Notes: generated by a model not told the origin, from the sequence alone. Positions 17,279 to 26,420 are shown, counted from the stretch's first letter. The stretch is 64,000 nucleotides of DNA from Mycobacterium colombiense CECT 3035 (GCF_002105755.1 NZ_CP020821.1:3038001-3102000), one strand, 5' to 3'. Program-made: numbers and translations.

Positions 17279-18952
17279 TCACTGAGCGTTTGCTGAGGCC
17301 GCGTCGCTCGGAATGTCAAGCGTGGCAATCGGGTACAGCCCGGAGCCGTCGCGGCCGTCCCGCGCCAGGGCCATCGGGGCGTAGTTCACCACGTGCGAGG
17401 CGCCCGGGATGTGCTGTTGCCAGTCGACCGAGGCGCGCAGCGTGTAGTGGCCGGGCGCCAGGCCGGAGACGTCCACGTGCACCGACTCGCTGGCCGACTC
17501 CGCGACCGGCTCCTCGCGCGACTGGCTGGATTCGTCGTGGACCAACGTCTTGAGGTTGACGGTCGCAGGCAGGCTGCGAACCACCGCGCCCGAGAAGTCC
17601 ACCAGCTTGTAGCCGGGCGCCCAGCGCTCGGTGGCCGCCGCCGAGCCGTAGTTGGTCCAGTCCACCGAGATCGTCGCGACTTTGCCCTGGATCGACTGCG
17701 ATCCGGGCTTCGCCTCCACCGAATACCGGTAGCCGGCGGAGGTGTTGGCCTGGCTCCACAGCTGAAACAGCTTGGGGTCCATCGCCGACGTCGCATCGCG
17801 GTCCGGGAAGTCGGCGCTCGACGTCATCGACACGTGATACCGGATGACGTCGTGCAGGCCCTTCTCGTAATACGACCGGGCATCGGCTCCGCTCGGCAAT
17901 CGGCACCACTGACTGATCACCAGCGCGGTCATCAGCCGCTGCTTGATCGCGTTGACCACCGCGTCGTTGGACCGCACGTAGTGCGAGTCGTTGGCCTCGG
18001 CCCATTCCGGCAGTGGCGACTGCACGCCGAGGCAGTCGGCGCGGATGCCGACCGGGGCCGCCAATTTCTTGCTGACGTCGTCGGCGAACAGCTGGCGGAC
18101 GATCTCCGGGTTCTGCGGAGCCACCACCAGCTGGGTGTGCGGGAAGGCGTTGGTGTTGGCCGCGACCAGCTGCGCGATGGAGGCCTTGGTGATGCTCTGG
18201 TCGCGGAATTGGCTGTAATAGCCCAGCTTTGCCGCGCTGTCGTCGGGGGTGGGCCCCGGCGCGCTCAGCGAATCACGCAGGTATGGAAGCTGGTTCTGCC
18301 CGAAGTCCCCGTACCCGGAGAACTCGAACACGGCCAGGCGCTCGTCGCCGTCGTAGCGGCGGCCGAGCGCGGCCAGCAGCTGGCCGACGCCGGTGAGGTA
18401 GTCGGGGTCGTTGAAGTTCGGCACCACCTGGGTGACGCCTGGGGCGGAACCGTTCGGCGGCGCCGGGTAGCTGGCGGCCGACGGGCGCAGCCAGTCCGGG
18501 ATCGCGATGTTCGTGTTGTCGGCGTAGGAGTCGTTGCAGCAGGACTTGTAGACGTACACGCCCAGGGTGAGGCGCATGTTGCGGCTGCCGAGCTTGGCCA
18601 GCGCGTCGTCGATGGCGCTGAAATCGAACTTGCGGTCATCAGGTGCGTCCGGGGGCAGCGTGCGCGGGTCGACGGGCTGCAACTGCCGCCACGAGACCCG
18701 CAGGCTGGCGTCGTACGACGCCGGCCAGGCGGAGTATCGCTGCTGCGCCGAATTACCTTGCGGGAAAAGCGGATTCAGCATCTCTTCGTACTGGCCCCGC
18801 AGCGGGTTGGGGATCTCCTGCGCGGTGGCCGGGATGGCCGGGCTGACCATCGCCGACAGCGGCCCGGGGTCGCTCTTACCGCCGCAGCCGCTCAGCAGCA
18901 CCGCCGCGCACACGACAGCGGCCAGCGCGCGCTTCCTCGATGAGCACACCAT
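17279..18952 (-). CDS. Large secreted lipoprotein, DUF4832/glycoside-hydrolase-like, paralogue B
   Basis: This 557-residue lipoprotein has signal peptide MVCSSRKRALAAVVCAAVLL and lipobox LSGC (Cys near residue 23). It aligns along its whole length with the lipoprotein at 12382-14061, sharing NPLRGQYEEML, QRYSAWPASYDASLRVSW, PPDAPDDRKFDFS, YYSQFRDQSI and APVGIRADCLGVQ. By eye most positions are identical. It lies upstream of the GGDEF/EAL gene on the same strand, with a 56-base gap. The two could share a transcript. The function is unknown. The barrel-plus-beta-sandwich layout suggests carbohydrate binding or hydrolysis outside the membrane. Confidence 0.75.
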   Translation of the reverse strand: MVCSSRKRALAAVVCAAVLLSGCGGKSDPGPLSAMVSPAIPATAQEIPNPLRGQYEEMLNPLFPQGNSAQQRYSAWPASYDASLRVSWRQLQPVDPRTLPPDAPDDRKFDFSAIDDALAKLGSRNMRLTLGVYVYKSCCNDSYADNTNIAIPDWLRPSAASYPAPPNGSAPGVTQVVPNFNDPDYLTGVGQLLAALGRRYDGDERLAVFEFSGYGDFGQNQLPYLRDSLSAPGPTPDDSAAKLGYYSQFRDQSITKASIAQLVAANTNAFPHTQLVVAPQNPEIVRQLFADDVSKKLAAPVGIRADCLGVQSPLPEWAEANDSHYVRSNDAVVNAIKQRLMTALVISQWCRLPSGADARSYYEKGLHDVIRYHVSMTSSADFPDRDATSAMDPKLFQLWSQANTSAGYRYSVEAKPGSQSIQGKVATISVDWTNYGSAAATERWAPGYKLVDFSGAVVRSLPATVNLKTLVHDESSQSREEPVAESASESVHVDVSGLAPGHYTLRASVDWQQHIPGASHVVNYAPMALARDGRDGSGLYPIATLDIPSDAASANAQ

Positions 18953-19341
18953 GCGACGTCAGATCGCGCCCGACGACAGCGGCCCGCGCCGGGTCCGCGA
19001 CCGTGCCGACGCCGGTGCGGCGCCCGGCCCGGCCAAAGCGGTCATCGTCGTCAAGGTTGCTTCTCCCAATACACACCGATGCGCCCCGAAGTGGCCCCAT
19101 ATTTCGCGCGTTCCAGTGGTGCGTGCAGGCGGCCCGGGGCAGGCCACGAATTGGCGTAGCGCAGCGTATCACGCGCGTTTCGGAACGGCTTCGCCGCAGC
19201 TCAGCGGGGGTAGACGCGGCAAATCGGCCCGCGGCGGCCGGCGCCACGCAGTGAGACGGGTCACAATTGCCGGCGAGCATGTCACGCTCGGCGGGTCTGC
19301 GGTGTCTCAAGGGCACAGGTCCTGACGAAAAGGAGACAGCC
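18953..19341. other. 389-base divergent intergenic region
   Basis: This gap lies between lipoprotein B (minus) and the FAD oxidoreductase/sigma factor pair (plus). Its right end contains a candidate ECF41 promoter, described separately, and the AAGGAGA ribosome-binding site at about 19329. The rest shows no gene or repeat. Confidence 0.5.
19280..19306 (+). promoter_or_regulatory. Candidate ECF41-type promoter
   Basis: TGTCACG at 19280-19286 is followed, after 16 bases, by TGTC at 19303-19306. As I recall, ECF41 sigma factors use TGTCACA near -35 and CGTC near -10 and activate the oxidoreductase gene beside them. The element lies 36 bases before the FAD oxidoreductase ATG, which fits autoregulation of the operon. 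The match is near but not exact at both hexamers. Confidence 0.45.
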
Positions 19342-20523
19342 ATGAAGGCCCCCGAAAGAACCCACGTCGTTGTTGTCGGCGCCGGATACGCCGGAACGCT
19401 GGCGGCCAACCGTCTGCGCCAGCGCCCGGACATCGACATCACGGTGGTGAACCCGCGACCGGTCTTCGTCGAGCGAATCCGCCTGCACCAGTTGGTTGCC
19501 GACACCGGCGCGGCGACCGCCGACTACGCGACGCTGCTCGGCGAGGGGATCCAGCTGGTGGTCGACTCCGTCGATCACATCGACACCGCCGCACGGCGGG
19601 TCGCGCTGGCCTCCGGCGCCGAGCTGACCTACGACTACCTGATTTACGCCGTGGGAAGCACCGGCGCCACGGCCTCGACAGTGCCCGGCTACGCCGAGTT
19701 CGCGCATTCGGTCTCCGACCTGGAAAGCGCGCAGCGGCTGCACTACGCGCTCACCGACCTGCCGCTGCCCGCGGCCATCACCGTGGTCGGCGGCGGGCTG
19801 ACCGGCATCGAGACGGCCGCCGAGCTCGCCGAGGGCGGGCGCCCGGTGACACTGGTCTGCGGCCCGGTGCTCGGTCCGTCGCTGAGCAAGCGGGGCCGGC
19901 GCTCGGTGGCCAAGCGGCTGCGGCGACTGGGCGTCAACGTGCTGGAGTCCGTGGCGGTGGCCGAGGTGCGCTGGGACGAGGTGGTGCTGACCGACGGCGT
20001 GGTGCTGCCCAGTGCGGCGACCATCTGGACGGCCGGATTCGCCGTGCCGGATTTGGCGGCGCGCAGCGGGCTGCACACCGACCCGATGGGCCGGCTGCTC
20101 ACCGACGAGACCCTCACCAGCATCGACGACGAGCGCGTCGTCGCCGCGGGTGACGCCGCCGCGCCGTCCGGCCAGCCGTTGCGGATGAGCTGCCAGGCCG
20201 CCGGCCCGATGGGCGCCCAGGCAGCCAACACCGTGCTCGCCCGCATCGCCGGCGACACCCCCGCGGCGCTGAGCCAGGCGTTCGTCGGGCAGTGCATCAG
20301 CCTGGGCCGCACGCACGCCACGTTCCAGATGGCCCGCACGGACGACACCCCGGTGAACATGTACCTGGGCGGCCGGGCGGCGGCTTCGCTCAAGGAAACG
20401 ATCTGCAAGGGCACGGTGTGGTCGATCCGGCGGGAGGCGGCCAAGCCCGGTTCGTATCGCTGGATCAAGGGCGGCAAGCGGCCCGCGCAGTCCCCGGTCG
20501 ACGAGGAGGTCGCCGCGCGATGA
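19342..20523 (+). CDS. FAD-dependent NAD(P)H oxidoreductase (NDH-2-like)
   Basis: This 393-residue two-dinucleotide-binding flavoprotein is related to type II NADH dehydrogenases and similar pyridine-nucleotide disulfide oxidoreductases. The FAD motif is VVVVGAGYAGTLAANRL at the N-terminus, and a second Rossmann motif, ITVVGGGLTGIETAAELAE, binds NAD(P)H near residue 152. The closing FAD segment is VVAAGDAAAP. No redox-active CxxC is present. I start at the ATG at 19342 because of the AAGGAGA eight bases upstream. Its stop overlaps the ECF41 sigma factor start (ATGA). ECF41 factors are typically linked to a carboxymuconolactone decarboxylase, oxidoreductase or epimerase gene, so this is the expected target or partner. 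Confidence 0.87.
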   Translation: MKAPERTHVVVVGAGYAGTLAANRLRQRPDIDITVVNPRPVFVERIRLHQLVADTGAATADYATLLGEGIQLVVDSVDHIDTAARRVALASGAELTYDYLIYAVGSTGATASTVPGYAEFAHSVSDLESAQRLHYALTDLPLPAAITVVGGGLTGIETAAELAEGGRPVTLVCGPVLGPSLSKRGRRSVAKRLRRLGVNVLESVAVAEVRWDEVVLTDGVVLPSAATIWTAGFAVPDLAARSGLHTDPMGRLLTDETLTSIDDERVVAAGDAAAPSGQPLRMSCQAAGPMGAQAANTVLARIAGDTPAALSQAFVGQCISLGRTHATFQMARTDDTPVNMYLGGRAAASLKETICKGTVWSIRREAAKPGSYRWIKGGKRPAQSPVDEEVAAR

Positions 20524-21431
20524 CGCAGGCGCCGACCGGCAGCGAGCACGCCGAACGGTTCACCCTGCTGCGGCCACTGCTGTTCACCATCGCCTACGAG
20601 ATGCTGGGCTCGGCCACCGAGGCCGACGACGTCTTGCAGGACAGCTATCTGCGGTGGGCGGCGGTCGACTTGGCGACGGTGCGCGACACCAAGTCGTATC
20701 TGGCCCAGCTGGTCACCCGTCAGGCGCTGAACTCGCTGCGGGCCGGCGCCCGCCGGCGCGAGGATTACGTGGGGCCGTGGCTGCCCGAGCCGCTGCTGCT
20801 CGAGGAGCAGGACCCCTCGGCCGATGTCGTTCTGGCGGAATCGATTTCGATGGCGATGCTGGTGTTGCTGGAGACGTTGAGCCCCGACGAGCGGGCGGTG
20901 TTCGTGCTGCGCGAGGTGTTCGGGTTCGACTACGCCGAGATCGCCGAGGCGGTGGGCAGGCCGGCGCCCACCGTGCGGCAGGTCGCGCACCGGGCCCGCG
21001 AGCACGTGCGGGCCCGGCGCAAGCGTTTCGACGCGGTGGACCCGGAACGCAACGCCGAGATCACCGCGCAGTTTCTGGCCACCGCGGCCGGCGGCGACGT
21101 GGAAGCGTTGATGACGATGCTCGCCCCGGACGCCACGTGGACGGCCGACAGCGGCGGCGTGGTGAGCGCCGCCCGCCGGCCGGTGGTCGGGGCCGAGAAG
21201 GTGGCCCGGGCGATCGCCGGGCTGATGCGCCGGGCGGCGGCCACGGGCGCGATGCGGGTGGACATGGTGACCTGCAACAGCGCCCCGGCGGTGCTGCTCT
21301 ACCTCGGCGAACGGCTCGAGGGTGTGATCACGCTGGAGATCGCCGGGGACAAGATCACCAATTTCTATGTGATGCGCAACCCGCAGAAGCTGGCCGCACT
21401 GGCCAGCGCGCGCGACATCAGCCGCGGTTGA
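20520..21431 (+). CDS. ECF41-family RNA polymerase sigma factor (SigJ-like) with SnoaL-type C-terminal domain
   Basis: This 303-residue extracytoplasmic-function sigma factor has region 2 near residues 10-75 (FTIAYEMLGSATEADDVLQDSYLRW) and region 4 near 110-165 (LSPDERAVFVLREVFGFDY, then a helix-turn-helix ending VRQVAHRAR). A SnoaL/NTF2-like domain of about 100 residues follows. That fused domain replaces a separate anti-sigma factor in ECF41 proteins. The family motifs DGGG and NPDKL appear as DSGG (near 200) and NPQKL (near 290). The start at 20520 overlaps the oxidoreductase stop by ATGA. It resembles mycobacterial SigJ, but I do not claim orthology. No anti-sigma gene is nearby. Confidence 0.9.
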   Translation: MTQAPTGSEHAERFTLLRPLLFTIAYEMLGSATEADDVLQDSYLRWAAVDLATVRDTKSYLAQLVTRQALNSLRAGARRREDYVGPWLPEPLLLEEQDPSADVVLAESISMAMLVLLETLSPDERAVFVLREVFGFDYAEIAEAVGRPAPTVRQVAHRAREHVRARRKRFDAVDPERNAEITAQFLATAAGGDVEALMTMLAPDATWTADSGGVVSAARRPVVGAEKVARAIAGLMRRAAATGAMRVDMVTCNSAPAVLLYLGERLEGVITLEIAGDKITNFYVMRNPQKLAALASARDISRG

Positions 21432-21482
21432 GCCCCGCGGCACCGCGGGTGCGAAACGCCGCCGCTCTGTCAAGCTAGGGCT

Positions 21483-22733
21483 GTGCGAATCGAGCCGCTC
21501 GGCGATCTTGGCGCCGCACCCCGGGTGCTGGGCGCTGTGGGTGACGCCACCCGCCGGCTCGGGCTGCCGCCGCCGGCCGCGCTCACCGGCGAGTGGTTCG
21601 GCGCCCTGGCGGTGATCGCGCCGAGCCTGTCGGTGCGCCCGGTGCACGCCGACGACGTGTTCGCGGTCGAGGCACCGCGGACGCCGGAGCCCCACGCGGT
21701 GGGCGGCGGCTGGATCGGTTACCTGTCCTACCCCGACCCCGGCGCCGGGGCGCCGCCCAACCGGATCCCCGAGGCCGCCGGCGGCTGGACCGACTGCGTC
21801 CTGCGCCGCGACCGCGACGGGCACTGGTGGTACGAGAGCCTGTCCGGCGCCCCGATGCCGGGGTGGCTCGCCACCGCGCTGGCCGCACCGCCGGCCGCGC
21901 CGCGCGAATGCCACATCGATTGGGGCGTCGCCGACCGGGCGGCGCATCGCGAGGGTGTGCTGGCCTGCCTGGAAGCGATCCGCGCCGGCGAGGTCTACCA
22001 GGCCTGCGTGTGCACGCAGTTCACCGGGACGGTCAGCGGCGCACCGCTCGACTTCTTCGTCGACGGCGTCGCGCGCACCTCCCCGGCCCGGGCGGCCTAC
22101 GTCGCCGGAACCTGGGGTGCGGTGGCGTCGCTGTCGCCCGAGCTCTACCTGCGACGGCGCGGCACGGTCGTCACGTCCAGCCCGATCAAGGGCACGTTGC
22201 CGCTCGACGCCTGGCCGGCGGCGCTGCGGGCGTCGGCCAAAGACGTCGCCGAGAACATCATGATCGTCGACCTGGTCCGCAACGACCTCGGCCGGGTGGC
22301 GATCACCGGCACGGTGACCGTGCCCGAATTGCTGGTGGTGCGCCGCGCCCCGGGCGTGTGGCACCTGGTGTCCACGGTGTCCGCGAAGGTCCCCACCGAC
22401 CTTCCGACGTCGGCGCTGCTGGACGCCACCTTCCCGCCGGCCTCGGTCACCGGGACACCCAAACACCGTGCCCGCCAACTGCTCTCGCAGTGGGAACCCA
22501 ACAGTCGTGGAATATATTGCGGCACCATCGGATTGGCCTCCCCCGTGGCCGGCTGTGAGCTGAACGTCGCGATCCGCACCGTCGAATTCGACGCCGCGGG
22601 CGCCGCGGTGCTGGGCGTCGGCGGCGGCATCACCGCGGATTCCGACCCGGACGCCGAGTGGGCGGAATGCCTGCACAAGGCATCCCCGATCGTCGGGCTG
22701 CCGTCCATCGCCGCCGCGCCCCGGGCCGGCTGA
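21483..22733 (+). CDS. pabB: Aminodeoxychorismate synthase component I
   Basis: This 416-residue chorismate-utilising enzyme converts chorismate and ammonia to 4-amino-4-deoxychorismate, the first step to p-aminobenzoate and folate. The chorismate-binding domain shows the PIKGTLPLDAW motif with the active-site lysine (near residue 237), NIMIVDLVRNDLGRV near 260, FPPASVTGTPKHRA near 320 and GIYCGTIG near 342. The N-terminal lobe is shorter than in TrpE. The GTG at 21483 gives the family-length protein. It corresponds to Rv1005c as I recall. The 51-base gap after the sigma factor does not show whether they are co-transcribed. Confidence 0.9.
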   Translation: MRIEPLGDLGAAPRVLGAVGDATRRLGLPPPAALTGEWFGALAVIAPSLSVRPVHADDVFAVEAPRTPEPHAVGGGWIGYLSYPDPGAGAPPNRIPEAAGGWTDCVLRRDRDGHWWYESLSGAPMPGWLATALAAPPAAPRECHIDWGVADRAAHREGVLACLEAIRAGEVYQACVCTQFTGTVSGAPLDFFVDGVARTSPARAAYVAGTWGAVASLSPELYLRRRGTVVTSSPIKGTLPLDAWPAALRASAKDVAENIMIVDLVRNDLGRVAITGTVTVPELLVVRRAPGVWHLVSTVSAKVPTDLPTSALLDATFPPASVTGTPKHRARQLLSQWEPNSRGIYCGTIGLASPVAGCELNVAIRTVEFDAAGAAVLGVGGGITADSDPDAEWAECLHKASPIVGLPSIAAAPRAG

Positions 22734-22743
22734 GCGACGGGCC

Positions 22744-23580
22744 TCAGCCGCGTCGGGACTGCAGCACCGCCTCGTAGAGCTGGCGCGAGCGCACCCCCGG
22801 GTGGGCGGCGGCCACCTGCCCGCAGGCGTCCTTGCTGCGGGCGCCGGCCGCGACCAGCTCCTCGACCTCGGCGACCAGCGACGGCAGGTCGGCGCTCGGG
22901 GTGGCGCCGGCCAGCACCACGGTGATCTCACCGAGCACACCGTCGGCCGCCCAATCCGCCAGCTCGTCGAGCGACCCGCGCACCACCTCCTCGTGCACCT
23001 TGGTCAGCTCCCGGCAGACGGCCGCCCGGCGGGTGCCGCCGAGCCGCTCGACGGCGTCCTGCAGGCAGGCGGACAACCGGCGCGGCGATTCGAAGAACAC
23101 GCAGGTTCGCCGCTCGTCGGCCAGCGAATCCAGCCAGGTCCGCCGCGCCGCCTTCTTGCGCGGCGCGAATCCCTCGAAGCAGAACCTCTCGGCCGGCAGG
23201 CCGGACAGGGCCAGCGCGGTCGTCACCGCCGAGGGCCCCGGCAGGCATCCCACCGGCAGGCCGGCCTCCACGCAGGCCGTCACCAGCCGATAGCCGGGAT
23301 CGCTGATCAGCGGCATGCCGGCGTCGCTGACCACCAGCACCGTCGCGCCCGCGCGGATCGCCTCGATCACCGACTCCACCCGGGCGTTCTCGACCTGGTC
23401 GAACACGCTGATCACCCGACCGGTGATGCGCACCTCGAGGGCTTTGGCCAGGGTGCGCACCCGGCGGGTGTCCTCGGCGGCCACCACATCGGCTCGGGCC
23501 AGGGCGTCCAGCAGGCGGGGGGAGGCATCCGACGGCTGGCCCAGAGGGGTCGCGCCCAGCAACAGGCGGCCGGTGGTCAT
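22744..23580 (-). CDS. rsmI: 16S rRNA (cytidine-1402-2'-O)-methyltransferase
   Basis: This 278-residue tetrapyrrole-methylase-fold enzyme 2'-O-methylates C1402 of 16S rRNA in the decoding centre. Signature motifs are GRLLLGATPLGQPSD at the N-terminus, DVVAAEDTRRVRTL near residue 33, VVSDAGMPLISDPGYRLV near 85 and the SAM-pocket CLPGPSAVTTALALSGL near 115. The ATG at 23580 is favoured because homologues begin just before GRLLLGATPLG. The frame continues 20 codons further. It is divergent from pmt by 25 bases, so their promoters overlap, and it converges on pabB by 10 bases. It matches Rv1003. Confidence 0.92.
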   Translation of the reverse strand: MTTGRLLLGATPLGQPSDASPRLLDALARADVVAAEDTRRVRTLAKALEVRITGRVISVFDQVENARVESVIEAIRAGATVLVVSDAGMPLISDPGYRLVTACVEAGLPVGCLPGPSAVTTALALSGLPAERFCFEGFAPRKKAARRTWLDSLADERRTCVFFESPRRLSACLQDAVERLGGTRRAAVCRELTKVHEEVVRGSLDELADWAADGVLGEITVVLAGATPSADLPSLVAEVEELVAAGARSKDACGQVAAAHPGVRSRQLYEAVLQSRRG

Positions 23581-23605
23581 GACCGACAGCCTACGATCGA
23601 CACCG

Positions 23606-25201
23606 ATGACTGCCCCGCCCCGCGAATCCCCCTTGAGCACGGAGGGTGCCGACCAGGAGCGCGTGGTGCCCGTCGTCAGCCCGGGGCCGCTGGTGCCGGT
23701 GGCCGATTTCGGCCCGACCGATCAGGTCCGCGGCTGGGTGGTGACCGGGGTGATCGCGCTCGTGGCGGCGGTGACCCGGTTCCTGAACCTGGGCTCACCC
23801 ACCGACGGCGGCACCCCGGTCTTCGACGAGAAGCACTACGCGCCGCAGGCCTGGCAGGTGCTGCACAACCACGGCGTGGAAGACAACCCCGGGTTCGGCC
23901 TGGTGGTCCACCCACCGGTCGGCAAGCAGCTGATCGCCCTCGGCGAGGCGATCTTCGGCTACAGCGGCATCGGCTGGCGGTTTACCGGCGCGCTGCTCGG
24001 CGTGGTGATGGTGGCGCTGGTGATGCGGATCGTCCGGCGGATCAGCCGCTCGACGCTGGTCGGCGCGATCGCCGGGGTGCTGGTGATCTGCGACGGCGTC
24101 AGCTTCGTCGCGTCACGGACCGCGTTGCTCGACGGGATACTCACCTTCTTCGTGGTCGCGGCGTTCGGTGCGCTGATCGTCGACCGCGACCAGGTTCGCC
24201 AACGGATGCACATCGCGCTGGCCGACGGCCGCGCCGCCGACACCGTGTGGGGCCCGCGGCTGGGCGTGCGGTGGTGGCGTTTCGGCGCCGGGATCCTGCT
24301 CGGGTTGGCTTGCGGCACAAAGTGGTCCGGCCTGTACTTCGTGCTGTTCTTCGGGGCCATGTCGCTGGCGTTCGACGTGGCCGCGCGCCGCCAGTACCAG
24401 GTCACCCGGCCCTGGCTGGGAACGTTGCGGCGCGACCTCGCCCCGACCGTGTATGCGCTGGCCGTCATGCCGGTGCTGGTCTATCTGGCCAGCTACGCAC
24501 CGTGGTTCGCCTCCGAGACCGCCATCGACCGGCACGAGGTGGGGCAGACCATCGGCCCGCATTCGCTGGTGCCGCTGCCCGACGCGATCCGATCGCTGTG
24601 GCACTACACCGCCAAGGCGTTCCAATTCCACGCCGGCTTAACGAATTCCGCCGGCAACTACCACCCGTGGGAATCGAAACCGTGGAGCTGGCCGATGTCG
24701 CTGCGGCCGGTGTTGTACGCCATCGACGAACAGAACGTCCCCGGGTGCGGCGCCCAATCGTGTGTCAAGGCCGAGATGCTGGTGGGCACCCCGGCGATGT
24801 GGTGGCTGGCCGTGCCGGTCCTGGTTTTCGCGTTGTGGCGCATGCTGGTACGCCGCGACTGGCGTTATGCCGCGGTGCTGGTGGGCTACTGCGCCGGCTG
24901 GCTGCCCTGGTTCGCGGACATCGATCGGCAGATGTACTTCTTCTACGCGGCGACCATGGCGCCGTTCCTGGTGATGGCCATCGCGCTGATTTGCGGCGAC
25001 ATCCTGTACACCCCGGGCGCGCCGCCCCGACGGCTGCGGCTGCAGGCGAATTCGGAGCGGCGCACGCTGAGCCTGATCGCGGTGTCCTGTTACGTGGCCC
25101 TGGTGGTGACCAACTTCGCGTGGCTGTTCCCGGTGCTGACCGGCCTGCCGATTTCGCAGCAGACGTGGAACATGGAGATCTGGTTGCCCAGCTGGCGCTA
25201 G
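23606..25201 (+). CDS. pmt: Protein O-mannosyltransferase (GT39), polyprenyl-phosphate-mannose dependent
   Basis: This 531-residue integral membrane glycosyltransferase moves mannose from polyprenyl-phosphomannose to serine or threonine of secreted proteins during Sec export. It corresponds to Rv1002c. After a short cytoplasmic tail, a first membrane helix (VVTGVIALVAAVTRFL) leads to the catalytic first loop containing FDEKHYAPQAW, with the conserved acidic residue, and VHPPVGKQLIA. About ten further helices follow, ending in a short tail. The ATG at 23606 comes 25 bases after the divergent rsmI start. It nearly abuts convergent arcA (4-base gap). Confidence 0.93.
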   Translation: MTAPPRESPLSTEGADQERVVPVVSPGPLVPVADFGPTDQVRGWVVTGVIALVAAVTRFLNLGSPTDGGTPVFDEKHYAPQAWQVLHNHGVEDNPGFGLVVHPPVGKQLIALGEAIFGYSGIGWRFTGALLGVVMVALVMRIVRRISRSTLVGAIAGVLVICDGVSFVASRTALLDGILTFFVVAAFGALIVDRDQVRQRMHIALADGRAADTVWGPRLGVRWWRFGAGILLGLACGTKWSGLYFVLFFGAMSLAFDVAARRQYQVTRPWLGTLRRDLAPTVYALAVMPVLVYLASYAPWFASETAIDRHEVGQTIGPHSLVPLPDAIRSLWHYTAKAFQFHAGLTNSAGNYHPWESKPWSWPMSLRPVLYAIDEQNVPGCGAQSCVKAEMLVGTPAMWWLAVPVLVFALWRMLVRRDWRYAAVLVGYCAGWLPWFADIDRQMYFFYAATMAPFLVMAIALICGDILYTPGAPPRRLRLQANSERRTLSLIAVSCYVALVVTNFAWLFPVLTGLPISQQTWNMEIWLPSWR

Positions 25202-25205
25202 CTTG

Positions 25206-26420
25206 CTACGCCAGCAGGTCGCGGGCGACGGGGCAGGACATGCACCGGGGCCCGCCGCGGCCGGTGCCCAGTTCGGATCCGGCGATGGTGAGCACCTCGA
25301 TGCCGGCGTCCTGCAGGCGCATGTTGGTCTGCACGTTGCGCTCATAGGCGACCACCACCCCGGGGGCGAGCGCCAGGGTGTTGTTGCCGTCGTCCCACTG
25401 CTCGCGCTCGGCGACGACGGGATCGAGCCCGGTATCGATGACCCGCAGCTTGTCGATCTCCATCGCCTTGGCAGCCGCCTCCAAAAACGGGGCCTCGTCG
25501 CTGATCGCGACTCCGTCCGGGGTGCGCGCAATGGTGAACGCCGACAAGGAATCGACGATGTTGGCGTACATCACCACCGTGTCGGTGTCGACCATCGTGC
25601 ACACCGTGTCCAGGTGCATCTGGGCGCGCCGCTGGGCGATCGGCACCGCGAGCACCGTGTCCGCCAAGTCGTCGTCAAACAGGCTGCGGGCCAACGCTTC
25701 CGCGCCGGCCGGCGTGGTCCGCTCCCCCACCCCGACGGCGACCACCCCGGGCGCCAGCAGCAGCACGTCACCGCCCTCGACGGGCGCGGTCCGCGACTCG
25801 TAGGCACGCCGCACGCCGGTGAACCGCGGGTGGTGGGCGTAGATGAGATCGGTCAGCGACGCCTCGCGGATGCGGGCACGCAACGCCAGCGTCGGAATCA
25901 CCACCCGCTGGCCGATCCAGATGGACGAGTCGCGGGTGAAGACGAGGTTCGGCAGCGGATCGATGACGAAATCGCCGCCGTGGTGCATGCGTAGCACCAG
26001 CGACACATCGGTCCGGGTATCGGAGGGCAACTCGTTGAACGTCATGCCCGCCATCAGCACCTGGGCCAGCCGCGACGGCTCCAGCCCACGCAGGTAGCCC
26101 GAAAGTTCTTGCGCCAACGGCACTCCCAGCCGTCGTGCGTCGACGGCGGCGGCGACGCCCTGCATCCGCGCGGCCCCGCTGTGCGTCAGCGCCTCGGTGA
26201 GCAGGTCCGACAACAGCAGCACCTCGATGCCGCGGGACCGCAGCAGGGCGGAGAACTGGTCGTGCTCGTCCTGCGCGCGGGCGACCCACGGCAGGCCGTC
26301 GAACAGCAACTGGTCGACGTTGCGCGGGTTGAGGCGGAGCAGCTCGGCCCCGGGCCGGTGCAGGATGACCACGCGCAGCGCGGCGACCTCGGAATTGGTG
26401 CCCAGCTCGACAACACCCAC
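25206..26420 (-). CDS. arcA: Arginine deiminase
   Basis: This 404-residue enzyme hydrolyses arginine to citrulline and ammonia in the cytoplasm. The guanidino-modifying active site is complete: [13 protein letters not shown] with the catalytic Asp near residue 160, [13 protein letters not shown] with the His near 268, and the C-terminal nucleophile in [15 protein letters not shown]. It starts at GTG 26420 and reads [23 protein letters not shown], matching the family N-terminus. No arcB or arcC is adjacent, so it is a lone deiminase as at Rv1001. It is divergent from the AlkB-like gene by about 70 bases. Confidence 0.95.
   Translation of the reverse strand: MGVVELGTNSEVAALRVVILHRPGAELLRLNPRNVDQLLFDGLPWVARAQDEHDQFSALLRSRGIEVLLLSDLLTEALTHSGAARMQGVAAAVDARRLGVPLAQELSGYLRGLEPSRLAQVLMAGMTFNELPSDTRTDVSLVLRMHHGGDFVIDPLPNLVFTRDSSIWIGQRVVIPTLALRARIREASLTDLIYAHHPRFTGVRRAYESRTAPVEGGDVLLLAPGVVAVGVGERTTPAGAEALARSLFDDDLADTVLAVPIAQRRAQMHLDTVCTMVDTDTVVMYANIVDSLSAFTIARTPDGVAISDEAPFLEAAAKAMEIDKLRVIDTGLDPVVAEREQWDDGNNTLALAPGVVVAYERNVQTNMRLQDAGIEVLTIAGSELGTGRGGPRCMSCPVARDLLA

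Noticed and set aside
19743..22940. A 1065-codon minus-strand open frame opposite the FAD oxidoreductase, sigma factor and pabB genes
   Set aside because: It is antisense to three well-supported genes and has low-complexity Arg/Gly/Ala content with no recognisable domain, typical of GC-rich shadow frames.
22801..25347. An 848-codon plus-strand open frame through rsmI and pmt
   Set aside because: It is antisense to rsmI and out of frame with pmt, with Arg/Gly-rich composition and no motif. The real genes explain the region.
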